A stretch of DNA of 64,000 nt, taken from assembly GCF_900116445.1 (NCBI RefSeq), contig NZ_FPBH01000007.1, positions 62,001 to 126,000 of the forward strand. Direction: 5' to 3'. The translations under genes and the position numbers were made by a program. This DNA comes from Paraburkholderia aspalathi (GTDB lineage Bacteria; Pseudomonadota; Gammaproteobacteria; Burkholderiales; Burkholderiaceae). Shown piece by piece: positions 44,752-53,437 of this stretch (its first letter is position 1; every line of letters starts with the position of its first letter). The notes under the pieces are model-generated. The model was not told the origin of the DNA, ran no database searches, and was given only the letters and a program-made list of their open reading frames with translations.

Positions 44752-45000
44752 GTTAGTGGTCTATTAGCGTTGCCCCTGTGCGGGGCGGCACTTACTTTCT
44801 TTGCCGCCGCAAAGAAAGATAAGCAAAGAAAGCGGCTAGAAGCCCCTGCTAAGTGGGTCCCGCAGCCCACACAGGGTAGTGGTGCATCTGGAATCTGGGT
44901 TCGTGCCCGTGCATAAGCTTGTGACAAGGGCGTCATACTTCCGGCGGCGCTGCGCGCGCCGAAGCGTTCTTCTTAAAACCAATCGGCAGTTTAGCTTGGT
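44752..45000 (+). repeat. Dispersed repeat element, copy C
   Basis: Begins GTTAGTGGTCTATTAGCG at 44752. The stem is slightly changed: CTTACTTTCTTTGC pairs with GCAAAGAAAG-A-TAAG (one bulge), so pairing is kept although the sequence differs from copies A and B. Then CTAAGTGGGTCCCGCAGC, GGGTAGTGGTGCATCTGGAA, GTGACAAGGGCGTCATACTT and a GCGC-rich tail follow, as in copy B. Similarity fades near 45000. It sits between the hydrolase (45048) and kinase (44724) genes, so transcripts of the kinase probably cross it. Confidence 0.8.
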
Positions 45001-45047
45001 TTCTTCGGTGCGACGTCGGTGGTTTGCTTTGCCCTTCCGCTCGCCGC

Positions 45048-45848
45048 TTACGCCCTCTGTACGAACGCCAAGGTTTGCTCCGCTACCCTGTCTCGTTCGT
45101 TGTCCAGTGTGATCATGTGGTAGCTGTCGGTCAAGCGTACCAAGGTCACGGCGCGGCTTCCCAGGTGTTCGCACACGAATTCCGCGGAACGGATGCTCGT
45201 CACCTCGTCTTCTTCCGAATGCATGACCAGGGTCTCGCATGTCACGCGGCTCAGGGCTCGCTTCACCGCGAAGCGCATCCAGTCAACCTGCTCGATCGCC
45301 GCCAACGGCACATACGGATAGTGGACACCACTCCCCTTCTGCAGATGACGGCGGATCAGGTTGCGTATGCGCGCGTTCTTGATGCCGAACGGCTCGCCCT
45401 CCGGGACGCGAATCAATCGGCGCAGGCCCGGCACGCAATACATCAGGTACCGCAAGGGACGCAGGCGTGAACCGCCCCAGCCGTCGAGGAATAGCGGCGG
45501 CGAAAGCAGAATCAGACGCCCTGTCGTCATGCGCTCGCGCGCGCTCAACATCAATGCAAGCAAGGCCCCCATCGAAATGCCCGCCACGTCGACTCGCTCG
45601 TAACGTTTAGCCAGTTCGCGGTAGGTGCGGCTCAGCAACTGCATGTAGTCGCTCAACGTCACGCGGCTCAATGCGTCAGGGTTCGAACCGTGGCCCGGCA
45701 GCGACGGCAAATGCACGTCGCAACCGATCTGCTCGAACTTGCGGTCGAGCGCGCCGAAATCATGGCGTGTGCCGCCCAAGCCGTGAATCATCAACACGGC
45801 ATGGCGGGAAAGTGGGGAAACGCGAGCGGACATCGATAAGCCTGTCAT
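45048..45848 (-). CDS. Alpha/beta hydrolase (carboxylesterase / serine aminopeptidase S33-like)
   Basis: This hydrolase is up to 266 residues long. It has VLMIHGLGGTRHDF near the N-terminus, LPGHGSNP, nucleophile Ser in VAGISMGALLAL (about residue 92), Asp in SEEDEVTS and His in DSYHMITLD, the layout of monoacylglycerol lipase/carboxylesterase Est30-type enzymes. No signal peptide. The start is either ATG 45848 or ATG 45833; neither has a strong ribosome site. It lies between the response regulator and kinase genes of a two-component system, all on the minus strand. Confidence 0.78.
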   Translation of the reverse strand: MTGLSMSARVSPLSRHAVLMIHGLGGTRHDFGALDRKFEQIGCDVHLPSLPGHGSNPDALSRVTLSDYMQLLSRTYRELAKRYERVDVAGISMGALLALMLSARERMTTGRLILLSPPLFLDGWGGSRLRPLRYLMYCVPGLRRLIRVPEGEPFGIKNARIRNLIRRHLQKGSGVHYPYVPLAAIEQVDWMRFAVKRALSRVTCETLVMHSEEDEVTSIRSAEFVCEHLGSRAVTLVRLTDSYHMITLDNERDRVAEQTLAFVQRA

Positions 45849-46008
45849 TACACAAGGCTGCGATGCTAATCATCCCCGTCTCGCGTGACTGTCGATTTGA
45901 TGCCGCGTTTGTGGAGTTTTGTCGGCCGATATTTCGACGTATTACTCAATTGAAACTTGGTGCGGACTCCGTCGAGCTGCAACTCAACTGCAACCGTCGC
46001 AAGCCTCG

Positions 46009-46713
46009 TCAATCCCACGCCGATTTGCTGAACTGGTAGCCCTTGCCGCGTATCGTCTTAATGCGCTGCGGGGTGCCGGCGTCGTCATGCAGCTTGCGGC
46101 GCAGCTTGGAAATGCCGCCGTCGATCGTGCGGTCGAGGCCGTCGAATTCGATGCCGCGCAGTTGCCGCATCAGCTCGTCACGGCTCACCACCTCGCCCGC
46201 GCAACTCACCAAGGCCCACAGCAAATCGAATTCGGCCGATGTCAGATCGGGCAGGCTGCCGTCCGGCAGCTTGACCGTGCGGCTGGCCCGGCTGATCTCG
46301 AACTTGCCAAAGGTATAGCTCTCCGGGCGGCCGGACTCCGGCGTGCGTGCGCTCACGCGGCGCAGCTGCGCCTTGATGCGCGCCAGCAGCACACGTGGCT
46401 CGACAGGCTTGTGCACGTAGTCGTCCGCACCGAATTCAAGGCCCAGCACTTCGTCGAATTGCTCGTCGCGTGCGGTCACCATGATGATCACGCCGTCGAA
46501 TTGCTCGCGCGCCTCGCGGCAAATCTGGAACCCATCCTTGCCGGGAAGGTTCACGTCGAGAATCACCAGGTCCGGGCGGCGTTTGAGAATCGCCGGCACG
46601 GCGTCGTTACCGTGCAGCACGGTCTCGACTTCGTATTCGTGTTTGCGCAGATAACCGGCGACCAGCGCGGACAAGCGGTCATCGTCTTCGACAAGCAGGA
46701 TCCGGAATGGCAT
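46009..46713 (-). CDS. OmpR/PhoB-family response regulator, RstA-like
   Basis: This 234-residue protein has a receiver domain with the acidic pocket VEDDDR, phosphoacceptor Asp53 in LVILDVNLPGKDG and Lys in DDYVHKPV. A winged-helix domain follows (LTSAEFDLLWALVSCAGEV through RTIDGGISKLRRKL and IRGKGYQF). It is the probable partner of the kinase at 43594, 1.3 kb downstream on the same strand, from which it is separated by the hydrolase gene and the repeat element. RstA-like by overall similarity. Confidence 0.83.
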   Translation of the reverse strand: MPFRILLVEDDDRLSALVAGYLRKHEYEVETVLHGNDAVPAILKRRPDLVILDVNLPGKDGFQICREAREQFDGVIIMVTARDEQFDEVLGLEFGADDYVHKPVEPRVLLARIKAQLRRVSARTPESGRPESYTFGKFEISRASRTVKLPDGSLPDLTSAEFDLLWALVSCAGEVVSRDELMRQLRGIEFDGLDRTIDGGISKLRRKLHDDAGTPQRIKTIRGKGYQFSKSAWD

Positions 46714-46991
46714 GGGACGAATCGTTCAGGGCTAACTCATTTAATAGCGGCGGGCAACAGTATGGAGCGCTGCACGGCCAGCAAGCGACGGCGCCGCTCA
46801 GCACGCGCATCCGCACGGCGCGGACCCGGCCGGCAACGAACCGGACGAGGCGGCTCGACGCACAGCATAGCGGATGCGCCGCACATCATGCGACATGCGC
46901 GACAAAACTCGACAAACACTCAAGCAATTCGACACGGCAGCGCGATCCCTGCCACTAGCATCGCCTCGTTGAAATAGCCAAGGGATCTGCC

Positions 46992-47996
46992 ATGACGACC
47001 GTTTCCAACCAGGGGGCTCGCGCCCGCTCGCCGTGGTTCGCGAGAGCCACTGCGTCCTTTGCGGTCATTCAGCAAGCCGCTCATGCACTCTATCCCGGCA
47101 CCAGCGTGTTTCATCGCTGGCGCCGCCTGCGCTTATGGCTGCGCTCGCTGATGTCGTGGCGTTCGACGCAAGTATGGCTCAAAGGCTGCGCCATTTCACC
47201 CTTGCAAGATCTGGTGCGACGTCATCCCACCGCGCTCGAACGCATGCATCGGCCGTTCCTCCATACCCGCTTCAGTCCGCGCGAACGCCTCACGGCGAGC
47301 CTCGATCATCACGCGCTGACCCAGCAGCGCGTGCCGCAACTCGCCGCGCGCATCGCCGCAGCCGGCTCGGCGCCGATCGCATCGTTCGAGGTAGGCGCCG
47401 AACGCTGGCACGTGTCGCTCGAGTCGATCGAACAGTTTCAGAAGGAAGGTGACTGGACCTTGTGCATCCGCGATGCGCGGGACCGGCGCATTGTCTCCTG
47501 CACCTTCAGCCTCGCCTATCTCGGCGGCAAAGTGCGGCGGCCACGTCTTTGCATCGGCTCGGTCCAGGGTCCGGACACTTCGGTCAACGGCCGCGAGCTG
47601 TTTCGCGCGCTCACCAAGCGTTGGTATGGATTGCGACCGAAAGTGCTGGTGATTTACCTCGCGCAATGTGTCGCCGCGGCGCTCGATGCAGGCGGCACCT
47701 TCATCGTCTCGAAGCAGGCGCACATCTACGCAAACTGGCGCTATTGCCTGAGAAAGCGTCGCGTGGCCGCGGACTACGATCGGCTGTCGATCGAGTGCGG
47801 GGCGCTCGCGCGCTGGAATGGCTGGTTCGTTCTCGCACCGCCGGCACGTTATCTGGCTGAACGTCAGGGCGACAATACCGGCAGCGCCATCCGTCGCAAG
47901 CGCTACGCATTACGAAGCGCACTCGCCGCGCAAATCCGCGTCAGCGTCTCAGCAAGCAAAGCGAGCCGGCTCTGCCTGCCTCGCGTTGTCGCTTGA
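46992..47996 (+). CDS. VirK/YbjX family protein (DUF535)
   Basis: This 334-residue protein has the family's core LKGCAISPLQDLVRRHPTAL, RPFLHTRFSPRERLTASLDHH, YLGGKVRRPRLCIGSVQG and SKQAHIYANWRYCLRKRR. There is no signal peptide or membrane segment. VirK/YbjX proteins have been linked to virulence and resistance to antimicrobial peptides in enterobacteria, but their activity is not known. It is divergent from the response regulator gene (278 bp between, nothing recognised there). Confidence 0.8.
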   Translation: MTTVSNQGARARSPWFARATASFAVIQQAAHALYPGTSVFHRWRRLRLWLRSLMSWRSTQVWLKGCAISPLQDLVRRHPTALERMHRPFLHTRFSPRERLTASLDHHALTQQRVPQLAARIAAAGSAPIASFEVGAERWHVSLESIEQFQKEGDWTLCIRDARDRRIVSCTFSLAYLGGKVRRPRLCIGSVQGPDTSVNGRELFRALTKRWYGLRPKVLVIYLAQCVAAALDAGGTFIVSKQAHIYANWRYCLRKRRVAADYDRLSIECGALARWNGWFVLAPPARYLAERQGDNTGSAIRRKRYALRSALAAQIRVSVSASKASRLCLPRVVA

Positions 47997-48039
47997 ATCC
48001 ATTGCGATTTTTTTATTGACAAGACGTGCGGCAAAACGG

Positions 48040-48204
48040 CACACTCATTCGCATGTTGACGCACACCTCCATCGCAGTCGCGATTAAAAACCGAACAATG
48101 CATGCCATCATCGGCAGGCGTTTGGGAGCATGTGCGCGTTAGCAGTCTGAATCTGCAAACAGGACCCAAAGGCCCCGCCGGTAACGGAAGGGGCCTTTTG
48201 TTTT
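48040..48204 (+). ncRNA. Candidate small RNA between DUF535 and DUF2917 genes
   Basis: A perfect -35 hexamer TTGACA (48016-48021) is followed 18 bases later by CACACT, a weak -10. About 150 nt downstream is a strong terminator (48168-48199) ending TTTTGTTTTG. No plausible open frame with a ribosome site lies between. The interval could equally be the 3' UTR of the upstream gene. The DUF2917 start lies ~40 bases after the terminator, so this is not simply its leader. Confidence 0.35.
48168..48204 (+). terminator. Rho-independent terminator
   Basis: AAAGGCCCC (48168-48176) pairs with GGGGCCTTT (48190-48198), the 13-base interior itself pairing CCG/CGG, followed by T-rich TTGTTTTG. It ends the DUF535 transcript or the candidate sRNA. 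Confidence 0.8.
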
Positions 48205-48244
48205 GTAGGTGCCTCCGCCCGCCGGCTCGATGACGGAGAGCAAG

Positions 48245-48625
48245 ATGGATCAGGCAAGCCCGCAGTGCATGGACGACGACTCAAGTCTGTCTGGATATCA
48301 ACCGGACGAGCGTCTGCCGAAGGTAGTCGTACATTTTTCCGTAGTGCGAGGCGCGACGCTGACGTGGCGTGTCGATGCCGACAGCACGCTCAGTGTTCAA
48401 GGCGCGCGCCTATGGCTCACGCGCGTCAGCTCGCCTTACGATCATTGGCTCGAACCCGGCAACGAGTTCCGGCTGCAACGCGGCGAACGCGTGTGGCTCA
48501 GCACGGATAGCGAACGCACCGCGCGCGTGTCGTTGAGTTGCGCGCTGCCCGCCCAACGCGGTTTCATCAGGCGATGGCTGGGGCGGCTCGCATGGTTGGG
48601 CCTCGGGCCACCGGCGGCTCGATAG
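48245..48625 (+). CDS. DUF2917 protein
   Basis: This 126-residue protein has the DUF2917 core: VVHFSVVRGATLTWRVDADS, GARLWLTR, DHWLEPGNEFRLQRGERVWLS. This beta-rich small domain is frequent in Burkholderiales and of unknown function. A GGAG seven bases upstream favours ATG 48245 over ATG 48230. Probably cytoplasmic. Monocistronic between two hairpins. Confidence 0.75.
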   Translation: MDQASPQCMDDDSSLSGYQPDERLPKVVVHFSVVRGATLTWRVDADSTLSVQGARLWLTRVSSPYDHWLEPGNEFRLQRGERVWLSTDSERTARVSLSCALPAQRGFIRRWLGRLAWLGLGPPAAR

Positions 48626-48669
48626 CACGCCCCTCGCGATTCGAACTTCGTACTTTCGTGCCGTAGAAA

Positions 48670-48701
48670 AGCAAACACCCCTGCAATGAGGGGTGTTTGC
48701 T
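48670..48701 (-). terminator. Terminator for the minus-strand exported protein gene
   Basis: A perfect 13-bp stem AGCAAACACCCCT (48670-48682) / AGGGGTGTTTGCT (48689-48701) has loop GCAATG. On the minus strand it is followed by TTTC, so it ends the gene at 48739; it may also stop the DUF2917 transcript. Confidence 0.8.
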
Positions 48702-48738
48702 GACGTGGCATTGACTGCGCCACCTGATGTGGTGCCAC

Positions 48739-49311
48739 CTATTGCGGCGTCACCTGCACGGCCGCTGCCGAAACGAATACCGCGTGAATCGTATCGCCGA
48801 CCTTGACGCCCTTCAGGTCGACGTCCGGTCCGACTTGGAGCGTTTGTGTCTGATACGCGCCGCGCAGCGTAACGAGGCGCTTCTTGTGATCGATCTTCTG
48901 CACGGTGGCGAGCACTTCGACCTGACGCGCTGATGCAAATCCACCCGAGGCCGGGGCATACACCTGGGTATCGACGCGCGCACGAATGCCCTTGTCCGGA
49001 CCGGTGACCTTGTCTGCCTTCACCAGCAACGCATTCTTGTAGAGCACGTCCACCCGATCACCGATCTTCAGTTGATCGAAGCCCGCGACTTCCTGGCTCA
49101 CCAGCACGACCACCACATTGCCGCCCGGCCCTTTGAGCGTGAGCGTGCGGGTGCCCGGATCGATACCGACGATCTGCGCCTTCACGTGCACCGGTTGCAC
49201 TGCGCTGACGATTCCCTGCGCGGCACTGGCCATCGCATCTTGCGCCCATGCCGGTTGTGCCGCGGCGAAAGCCGCTACCATCAACGCTGCTCCAATCGTC
49301 GCTGCCTTCAT
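48739..49311 (-). CDS. Periplasmic protein with duplicated beta-domain
   Basis: This 190-residue protein has a signal peptide (ending AQPAWA, cut before QDAM). Two similar ~50-residue units follow: VHVKAQIVGIDPGTRTLTLK to LKIGDRVDVLY, and VEVLATVQKIDHKKRLVTLR to VKVGDTIHAVF. Each is a strand-strand-GD-loop pattern resembling an OB-like or SH3-like barrel. A GAGGAGAGAGTAA leader marks the start. Similar exported proteins of unknown role occur in Burkholderiales. The duplicated design suggests ligand binding or assembly. Confidence 0.7.
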   Translation of the reverse strand: MKAATIGAALMVAAFAAAQPAWAQDAMASAAQGIVSAVQPVHVKAQIVGIDPGTRTLTLKGPGGNVVVVLVSQEVAGFDQLKIGDRVDVLYKNALLVKADKVTGPDKGIRARVDTQVYAPASGGFASARQVEVLATVQKIDHKKRLVTLRGAYQTQTLQVGPDVDLKGVKVGDTIHAVFVSAAAVQVTPQ

Positions 49312-49752
49312 TTACTCTCTCCTCGAGAAATTGTTCGATCTGGCGTGACGGCGATCTGAAACCGCAGGATGCCGATTAACGCCACGAATGCATACAGTTT
49401 CGGGGTGACAATTACTAAAAGGGTACGGCGCAACGATTGTACATGCCTTACAAGAAGCTACGGCCGTTTATATTGCTGATTTTAAAATCAGCGTGCGGCA
49501 TGCTGCAAAATGCCACAACGTGCCGTCGTAGCGGCACCTAGCGAGTTGACAGCATTGCTTTAACCTGCCAGATCATCTATATATGGCGACAATACTCGCC
49601 ATGCATAAAGCATTAAATACATACAGCATGATGACCCAATGGTTTCATTATTCTTTTATCGACGACATTCGCTGCAACGCAATAGGAAATTGCATTAACA
49701 CCGATTAAACATCAATTCAATAGCCTGTGAATTCACGCGCCGCGCAAAATAA
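49312..49752. other. AT-rich intergenic region upstream of the periplasmic protein
   Basis: No gene is seen. 49440-49740 is AT-richer than average, with ATTTAAAACCGATTTT-like runs near 49475-49490, and probably holds the promoter of the minus-strand gene at 49311. No RNA gene was recognised. Confidence 0.4.
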
Positions 49753-49784
49753 AACAGCCCCGTCGCCTGAGCGAAGGGGCTGTT
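49753..49784 (-). terminator. Terminator after pcaF
   Basis: AACAGCCCC (49753-49761) pairs with GGGGCTGTT (49776-49784), and the interior TCGC pairs with GCGA. On the minus strand the stem is followed by TTATTTT. It ends the thiolase transcript about 80 bases after its stop. Confidence 0.8.
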
Positions 49785-49866
49785 CGTTATGCGGCTACGG
49801 GACTGCTATACGCGAAGCGTCGACACGCAAGATGCTGCGGCACTTCCCCGCGCAAACGCCAAACCG

Positions 49867-51069
49867 TTACACACGTTCGATCGCGATCGCGATGCCTTGA
49901 CCGACACCGATACACATCGTGCACAGCGCAAAACGGCCTTGCGTGCGGTGCAGTTGATACATCGCGGTGGTCACCAGACGCGCGCCGCTCATGCCGAGCG
50001 GGTGGCCGAGCGCGATCGCGCCGCCGTTCGGATTCACACGGGCGTCGTCGTCGGCCACGCCGAGTGCGCGCAGCACCGCGAGGCCTTGCGACGCGAACGC
50101 TTCGTTCAGTTCGATCACGTCGAATTGATCGATGGTCATGTTCAGACGCGCCAGCAACTTCTGCGTGGCCGGCGCCGGGCCGATGCCCATCACGCGCGGC
50201 GCGACGCCTGCCGTTGCGATACCGAGCACGCGTGCACGCGGCGTGAGGCCGAAGCGCCTGGCGGTCTCTTCATTCGCGAGCAGCAAAGCCGCCGCGCCGT
50301 CGTTCACGCCCGACGCGTTGCCTGCCGTGACCGTGCCGTCCGGACGCACCACGCCCTTGAGCTTGGCGAGCGTTTCGAGGCTGGTTTCGCGCGGGTGTTC
50401 GTCTTGCAACACCGTGATCGGATCACCCTTCTTCTGCGCGATGGTCACGCCGACGATTTCCTGCGCGAGCGTGCCGTCGCGTTGTGCGCGTGCTGCTTTT
50501 TGCTGACTGCGCAGCGCAAACGCGTCCTGATCGGCACGGCTGATCTTGTAATCAGTCGCGACGTTTTCGCCGGTCTCGGGCATCGAATCGACGCCGTACA
50601 TCTGCTTCATCAGCGGATTCACGAAACGCCAGCCGATCGTCGTGTCGAAGATATCGGCCTGGCGCGAAAACGCGCTGGTGGCCTTGCCCATCACGAACGG
50701 CGCACGGCTCATGCTTTCGACGCCGCCGGCCAGCATCAACGCAGCCTCGCCCGACTTGATCGCGCGTGCGGCAATGCCGACGGCGTCCATGCCCGAGCCG
50801 CACAGGCGGTTCACCGTGGAGCCCGGCACGCCTTGCGGCAAACCGGCCAGCAACAACGACATGCGCGCGACGTTGCGGTTGTCTTCACCGGCCTGGTTCG
50901 CGCAGCCGTAGATCACGTCGTCAATCGCGTTCCAGTCGACGTCCATGTTGCGCTCCATCAGCGCTTTGAGCGGCACCGCGCCCAGATCGTCGGCGCGAAC
51001 CGACGACAGCGAACCCGCATAGCGGCCAATGGGGGTGCGAATCGCGTCGCACAGGAATGCTTCGGTCAT
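49867..51069 (-). CDS. pcaF: 3-oxoadipyl-CoA thiolase
   Basis: This 400-residue thiolase cleaves 3-oxoadipyl-CoA to succinyl-CoA and acetyl-CoA, the last step of the beta-ketoadipate pathway. Visible are catalytic Cys in [12 protein letters not shown] (about residue 90), [38 protein letters not shown] (His) and [12 protein letters not shown] (second Cys). The PcaF-type start [30 protein letters not shown] distinguishes it from general acetyl-CoA acetyltransferases. A GGAGACATCAC leader marks ATG 51069. The CoA transferase genes (pcaIJ) are not adjacent in this window. Confidence 0.88.
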   Translation of the reverse strand: MTEAFLCDAIRTPIGRYAGSLSSVRADDLGAVPLKALMERNMDVDWNAIDDVIYGCANQAGEDNRNVARMSLLLAGLPQGVPGSTVNRLCGSGMDAVGIAARAIKSGEAALMLAGGVESMSRAPFVMGKATSAFSRQADIFDTTIGWRFVNPLMKQMYGVDSMPETGENVATDYKISRADQDAFALRSQQKAARAQRDGTLAQEIVGVTIAQKKGDPITVLQDEHPRETSLETLAKLKGVVRPDGTVTAGNASGVNDGAAALLLANEETARRFGLTPRARVLGIATAGVAPRVMGIGPAPATQKLLARLNMTIDQFDVIELNEAFASQGLAVLRALGVADDDARVNPNGGAIALGHPLGMSGARLVTTAMYQLHRTQGRFALCTMCIGVGQGIAIAIERV

Positions 51070-51272
51070 GTGATGTCTCCAGTTGATGTGCTGCATGCGC
51101 TGCGCCGCTAGCGGATATCGGTTCGTGACGCCGGCCGCTTGCGCGTGACGCGCGCTGGATACCGTGCGGTATCGACCCGGCTGACGCAACGGGAACGGTC
51201 ACATGGCAGCCGTCGCGACTGATCAGCTTAGCGCAGGATGATGAACGACGGGCTCAGGATCTCAGCCCATTT

Positions 51273-51306
51273 GTTCTATATACGAACACAAGGTCATATA
51301 TCGAAC
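51273..51306 (-). promoter_or_regulatory. Paired IclR/PcaR-like operators upstream of pcaF
   Basis: GTTC-N7-GAAC at 51273-51287 and the variant GGTC-N7-GAAC at 51292-51306 are spaced 19 bp, in an AT-rich stretch about 200 bases upstream of the pcaF start. PcaU/PobR/PcaR regulators bind GTTCG-containing repeats of this kind. TATATA elements in the spacers could also serve as -10 sequences. Confidence 0.5.
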
Positions 51307-51431
51307 AACTTAGGCTCGATAATAGGCGTGCGCCCGAAACCATGTCAAGCAAAGCCGGCCTCGGACCAGGGAATATCTGCAGGCCGGTGGCGTTTAGCCG
51401 TGACCCGTCAAAAGGTCTGAAGATTGACGCG

Positions 51432-51471
51432 CTCATGCCGGCAAGCGTGTTCTTACGCCTGCCGGCATGAG
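51432..51471. terminator. Hairpin between the tetronate operon end and pcaF
   Basis: CTCATGCCGGCA (51432-51443) pairs with TGCCGGCATGAG (51460-51471); inside, GCGT pairs with ACGC after one mismatch. No T tract. It lies about 60 bases beyond the denD stop and probably terminates that operon. Confidence 0.6.
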
Positions 51472-51534
51472 GCTTTGGACGGTTCTGCTGTCCGGGATGC
51501 CATGATTGAAATGGCAGCTTCAACACGCGCGTTA

Positions 51535-52515
51535 TCAGCGGATCTGAATACCCTCGTCGGCGATATAGCCGCGAATCACATCGGCAAAGCTGTGGTCGCC
51601 GGTCAAGCCGAGCCGTTCGGCACGTGAGGGATCCCACTGCCCCGGCCAGCTGCCGACGATCTTCTCCACCCGCGCATCCGGCTGCCACACGATCCGCTTC
51701 GCGGCCTCTTCTCCCGCTACTTCGCGCAGCGCCGCCACCATCTCGTCGACGCTCACCGAAATCCCCGGCAGATTCAGCACACGCTGGTTGCCGAGCGCAG
51801 CTGCATCGATTTCGAGTCCGGCGATCAGGCTTTCTATGGCCTTGCGCGGCGACAGCAGCCACAAACGCGTCGTGCCCGCTACCGGGCACACCGCCGCTTC
51901 GCCGTTCAGCGGCTCGCGAATGATGCCGCTCGCGAACGACGAGGCCGCCGCATTCGGCTTGCCCGGGCGCACGCTAATCGTGGGCAGGCGCAATACCCGC
52001 CCGTCGACGAAACCCCGCCGCGTGTAGTCGTTGAGCAACAACTCTGCGATCGCCTTCTGCGCACCGTACGACGATTGCGGATTCAGCGCGGTGTCGTCCT
52101 GCACGACTGCGGGCAGATCGCCGCCGTACACGGCCACAGAACTCGTAAACACCACACGCGGCGCATGCCGACGCTGCCGGCACGTTTCCAGCAGCAGACG
52201 GGACGCGTCCAGATTGATGCGCATGCCGAGATCGAAATCCGCCTCGGCCTGCCCACTCACGATCGCGGCAAGATGGAAGATGGCCGACGTCCTGTCGTCG
52301 ATCACGCGCTCGAGCACGCTGCGCTCGGCGATATCGCCCACTTCCGTGCGTACACGCGCATCGCCGAAATCGCTTCCGTGCACCACGTCAAGCAGCACCA
52401 GTTCGGTGATCGCTTGCGGCTTGCCGTGCTCATCCTTCAGTGAACCGCGCGCCAACAATTCGCGCGCGAGACGCTGGCCGAGAAAACCCGCACCGCCGGT
52501 AATCAGTACTTTCAT
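51535..52515 (-). CDS. denD: D-erythronate dehydrogenase
   Basis: This 326-residue SDR-type epimerase/dehydratase fold protein has the NAD motif ITGGAGFLGQRLAREL at the N-terminus, VVFTSSVAVYGG with catalytic Ser, and SSYGAQKAIAELLL with the YxxxK pair. DenD oxidises D-erythronate to 2-oxo-D-tetronate, which enters the same OtnI-OtnK-OtnC route as L-threonate. It is the last gene of the operon, after otnI (41-base gap). Assignment combines the fold with the gene neighbourhood. Confidence 0.83.
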   Translation of the reverse strand: MKVLITGGAGFLGQRLARELLARGSLKDEHGKPQAITELVLLDVVHGSDFGDARVRTEVGDIAERSVLERVIDDRTSAIFHLAAIVSGQAEADFDLGMRINLDASRLLLETCRQRRHAPRVVFTSSVAVYGGDLPAVVQDDTALNPQSSYGAQKAIAELLLNDYTRRGFVDGRVLRLPTISVRPGKPNAAASSFASGIIREPLNGEAAVCPVAGTTRLWLLSPRKAIESLIAGLEIDAAALGNQRVLNLPGISVSVDEMVAALREVAGEEAAKRIVWQPDARVEKIVGSWPGQWDPSRAERLGLTGDHSFADVIRGYIADEGIQIR

Positions 52516-52556
52516 GATGTGCTTTGTCCTTGCATGATCGGCTGCTCTGTCGCTTG

Positions 52557-53345
52557 CTAGCGCGCGGCATTCAGATACGGCTTAAGCCAATCGAGCCCAG
52601 CCGACGTGCCGGCCCGCGGGCGGTACTCGCAACCGATGTAGCCGTCGTAGCCTAGCGTGTCGATCAGATCGAACAGGTAGGGATAATTCAGTTCGCCGAT
52701 ATTGGGTTCATGACGTTCCGGCACGCCGGCGACCTGAATGTGGCCGATACCTGCCATATCGCGTTTGAGCTTGACCGCGAGGTCGCCCTCGACGATCTGG
52801 CAGTGATAACAATCGAACTGCACCTTGAGATTCGGTGCACCCACTTCCGCGCAAATCGCCTGCGCATCATCCTGGCGGTTCAGAAAGAAGCCCGGTATAT
52901 CGCGCGTATTGATCGGCTCGATCACGACAGTAATGCCGTCCCCTTGCGCGGCCTTCGCGGCATAAGCGAGATTCTTCAGATACACCTCGCGATGCTTCGC
53001 CCGCGGTTGATCTGCGCCGATCAAACCGGCCATCACATGCAGTTTGCGATTGCCGAGCACGCGCGTGTAATCGAGCGCGGCCTCGATGCTGCGGCGAAAT
53101 TCGTCTTCGCGCCCGGGCAGCGAAGCAATGCCGCGTTCGCCCGCGGCCCAGTCGCCGGGCGGCGCATTGAAGAGCGCCTGAGTCAGGCCGTTCGCTTCGA
53201 GCCGCGCCTTGATTTCCCCGGCACGGAAATCGTAGGGGAACAGAAACTCAATAGCCTTGAAGCCGTCTTTAGCCGCGGCGGCGAAACGGTCGAGGAAGGC
53301 GTGCTCGTTGTACATCATGGTCAAATTCGCAGCAAAGCGAGGCAT
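52557..53345 (-). CDS. otnI: 2-oxo-tetronate isomerase (hydroxypyruvate isomerase family)
   Basis: This 262-residue TIM-barrel protein of the Hyi/OtnI family starts [20 protein letters not shown]. Glu in [17 protein letters not shown], Asp/His in [10 protein letters not shown] and Glu in IGCEYRPRA would form the metal and acid-base site. OtnI interconverts 2-oxo- and 3-oxo-tetronate. An AAAGGAGTTGCTGCC leader gives the start at 53345; 92 bases separate it from otnC. Earlier in-frame starts lack a ribosome site. Confidence 0.85.
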   Translation of the reverse strand: MPRFAANLTMMYNEHAFLDRFAAAAKDGFKAIEFLFPYDFRAGEIKARLEANGLTQALFNAPPGDWAAGERGIASLPGREDEFRRSIEAALDYTRVLGNRKLHVMAGLIGADQPRAKHREVYLKNLAYAAKAAQGDGITVVIEPINTRDIPGFFLNRQDDAQAICAEVGAPNLKVQFDCYHCQIVEGDLAVKLKRDMAGIGHIQVAGVPERHEPNIGELNYPYLFDLIDTLGYDGYIGCEYRPRAGTSAGLDWLKPYLNAAR

Positions 53346-53437
53346 GGCAGCAACTCCTTTAAAACGGTTTCGTTCAGCGCGCGGAAGCAGCCATGAATGC
53401 GTGCTCCGCACACAAAATCTCACGATGGCGCATGCGT

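Noticed and set aside
49789..51111. 440-codon plus-strand open frame opposite pcaF
   Set aside because: Antisense shadow with biased composition; the pcaF frame has all thiolase active-site motifs.
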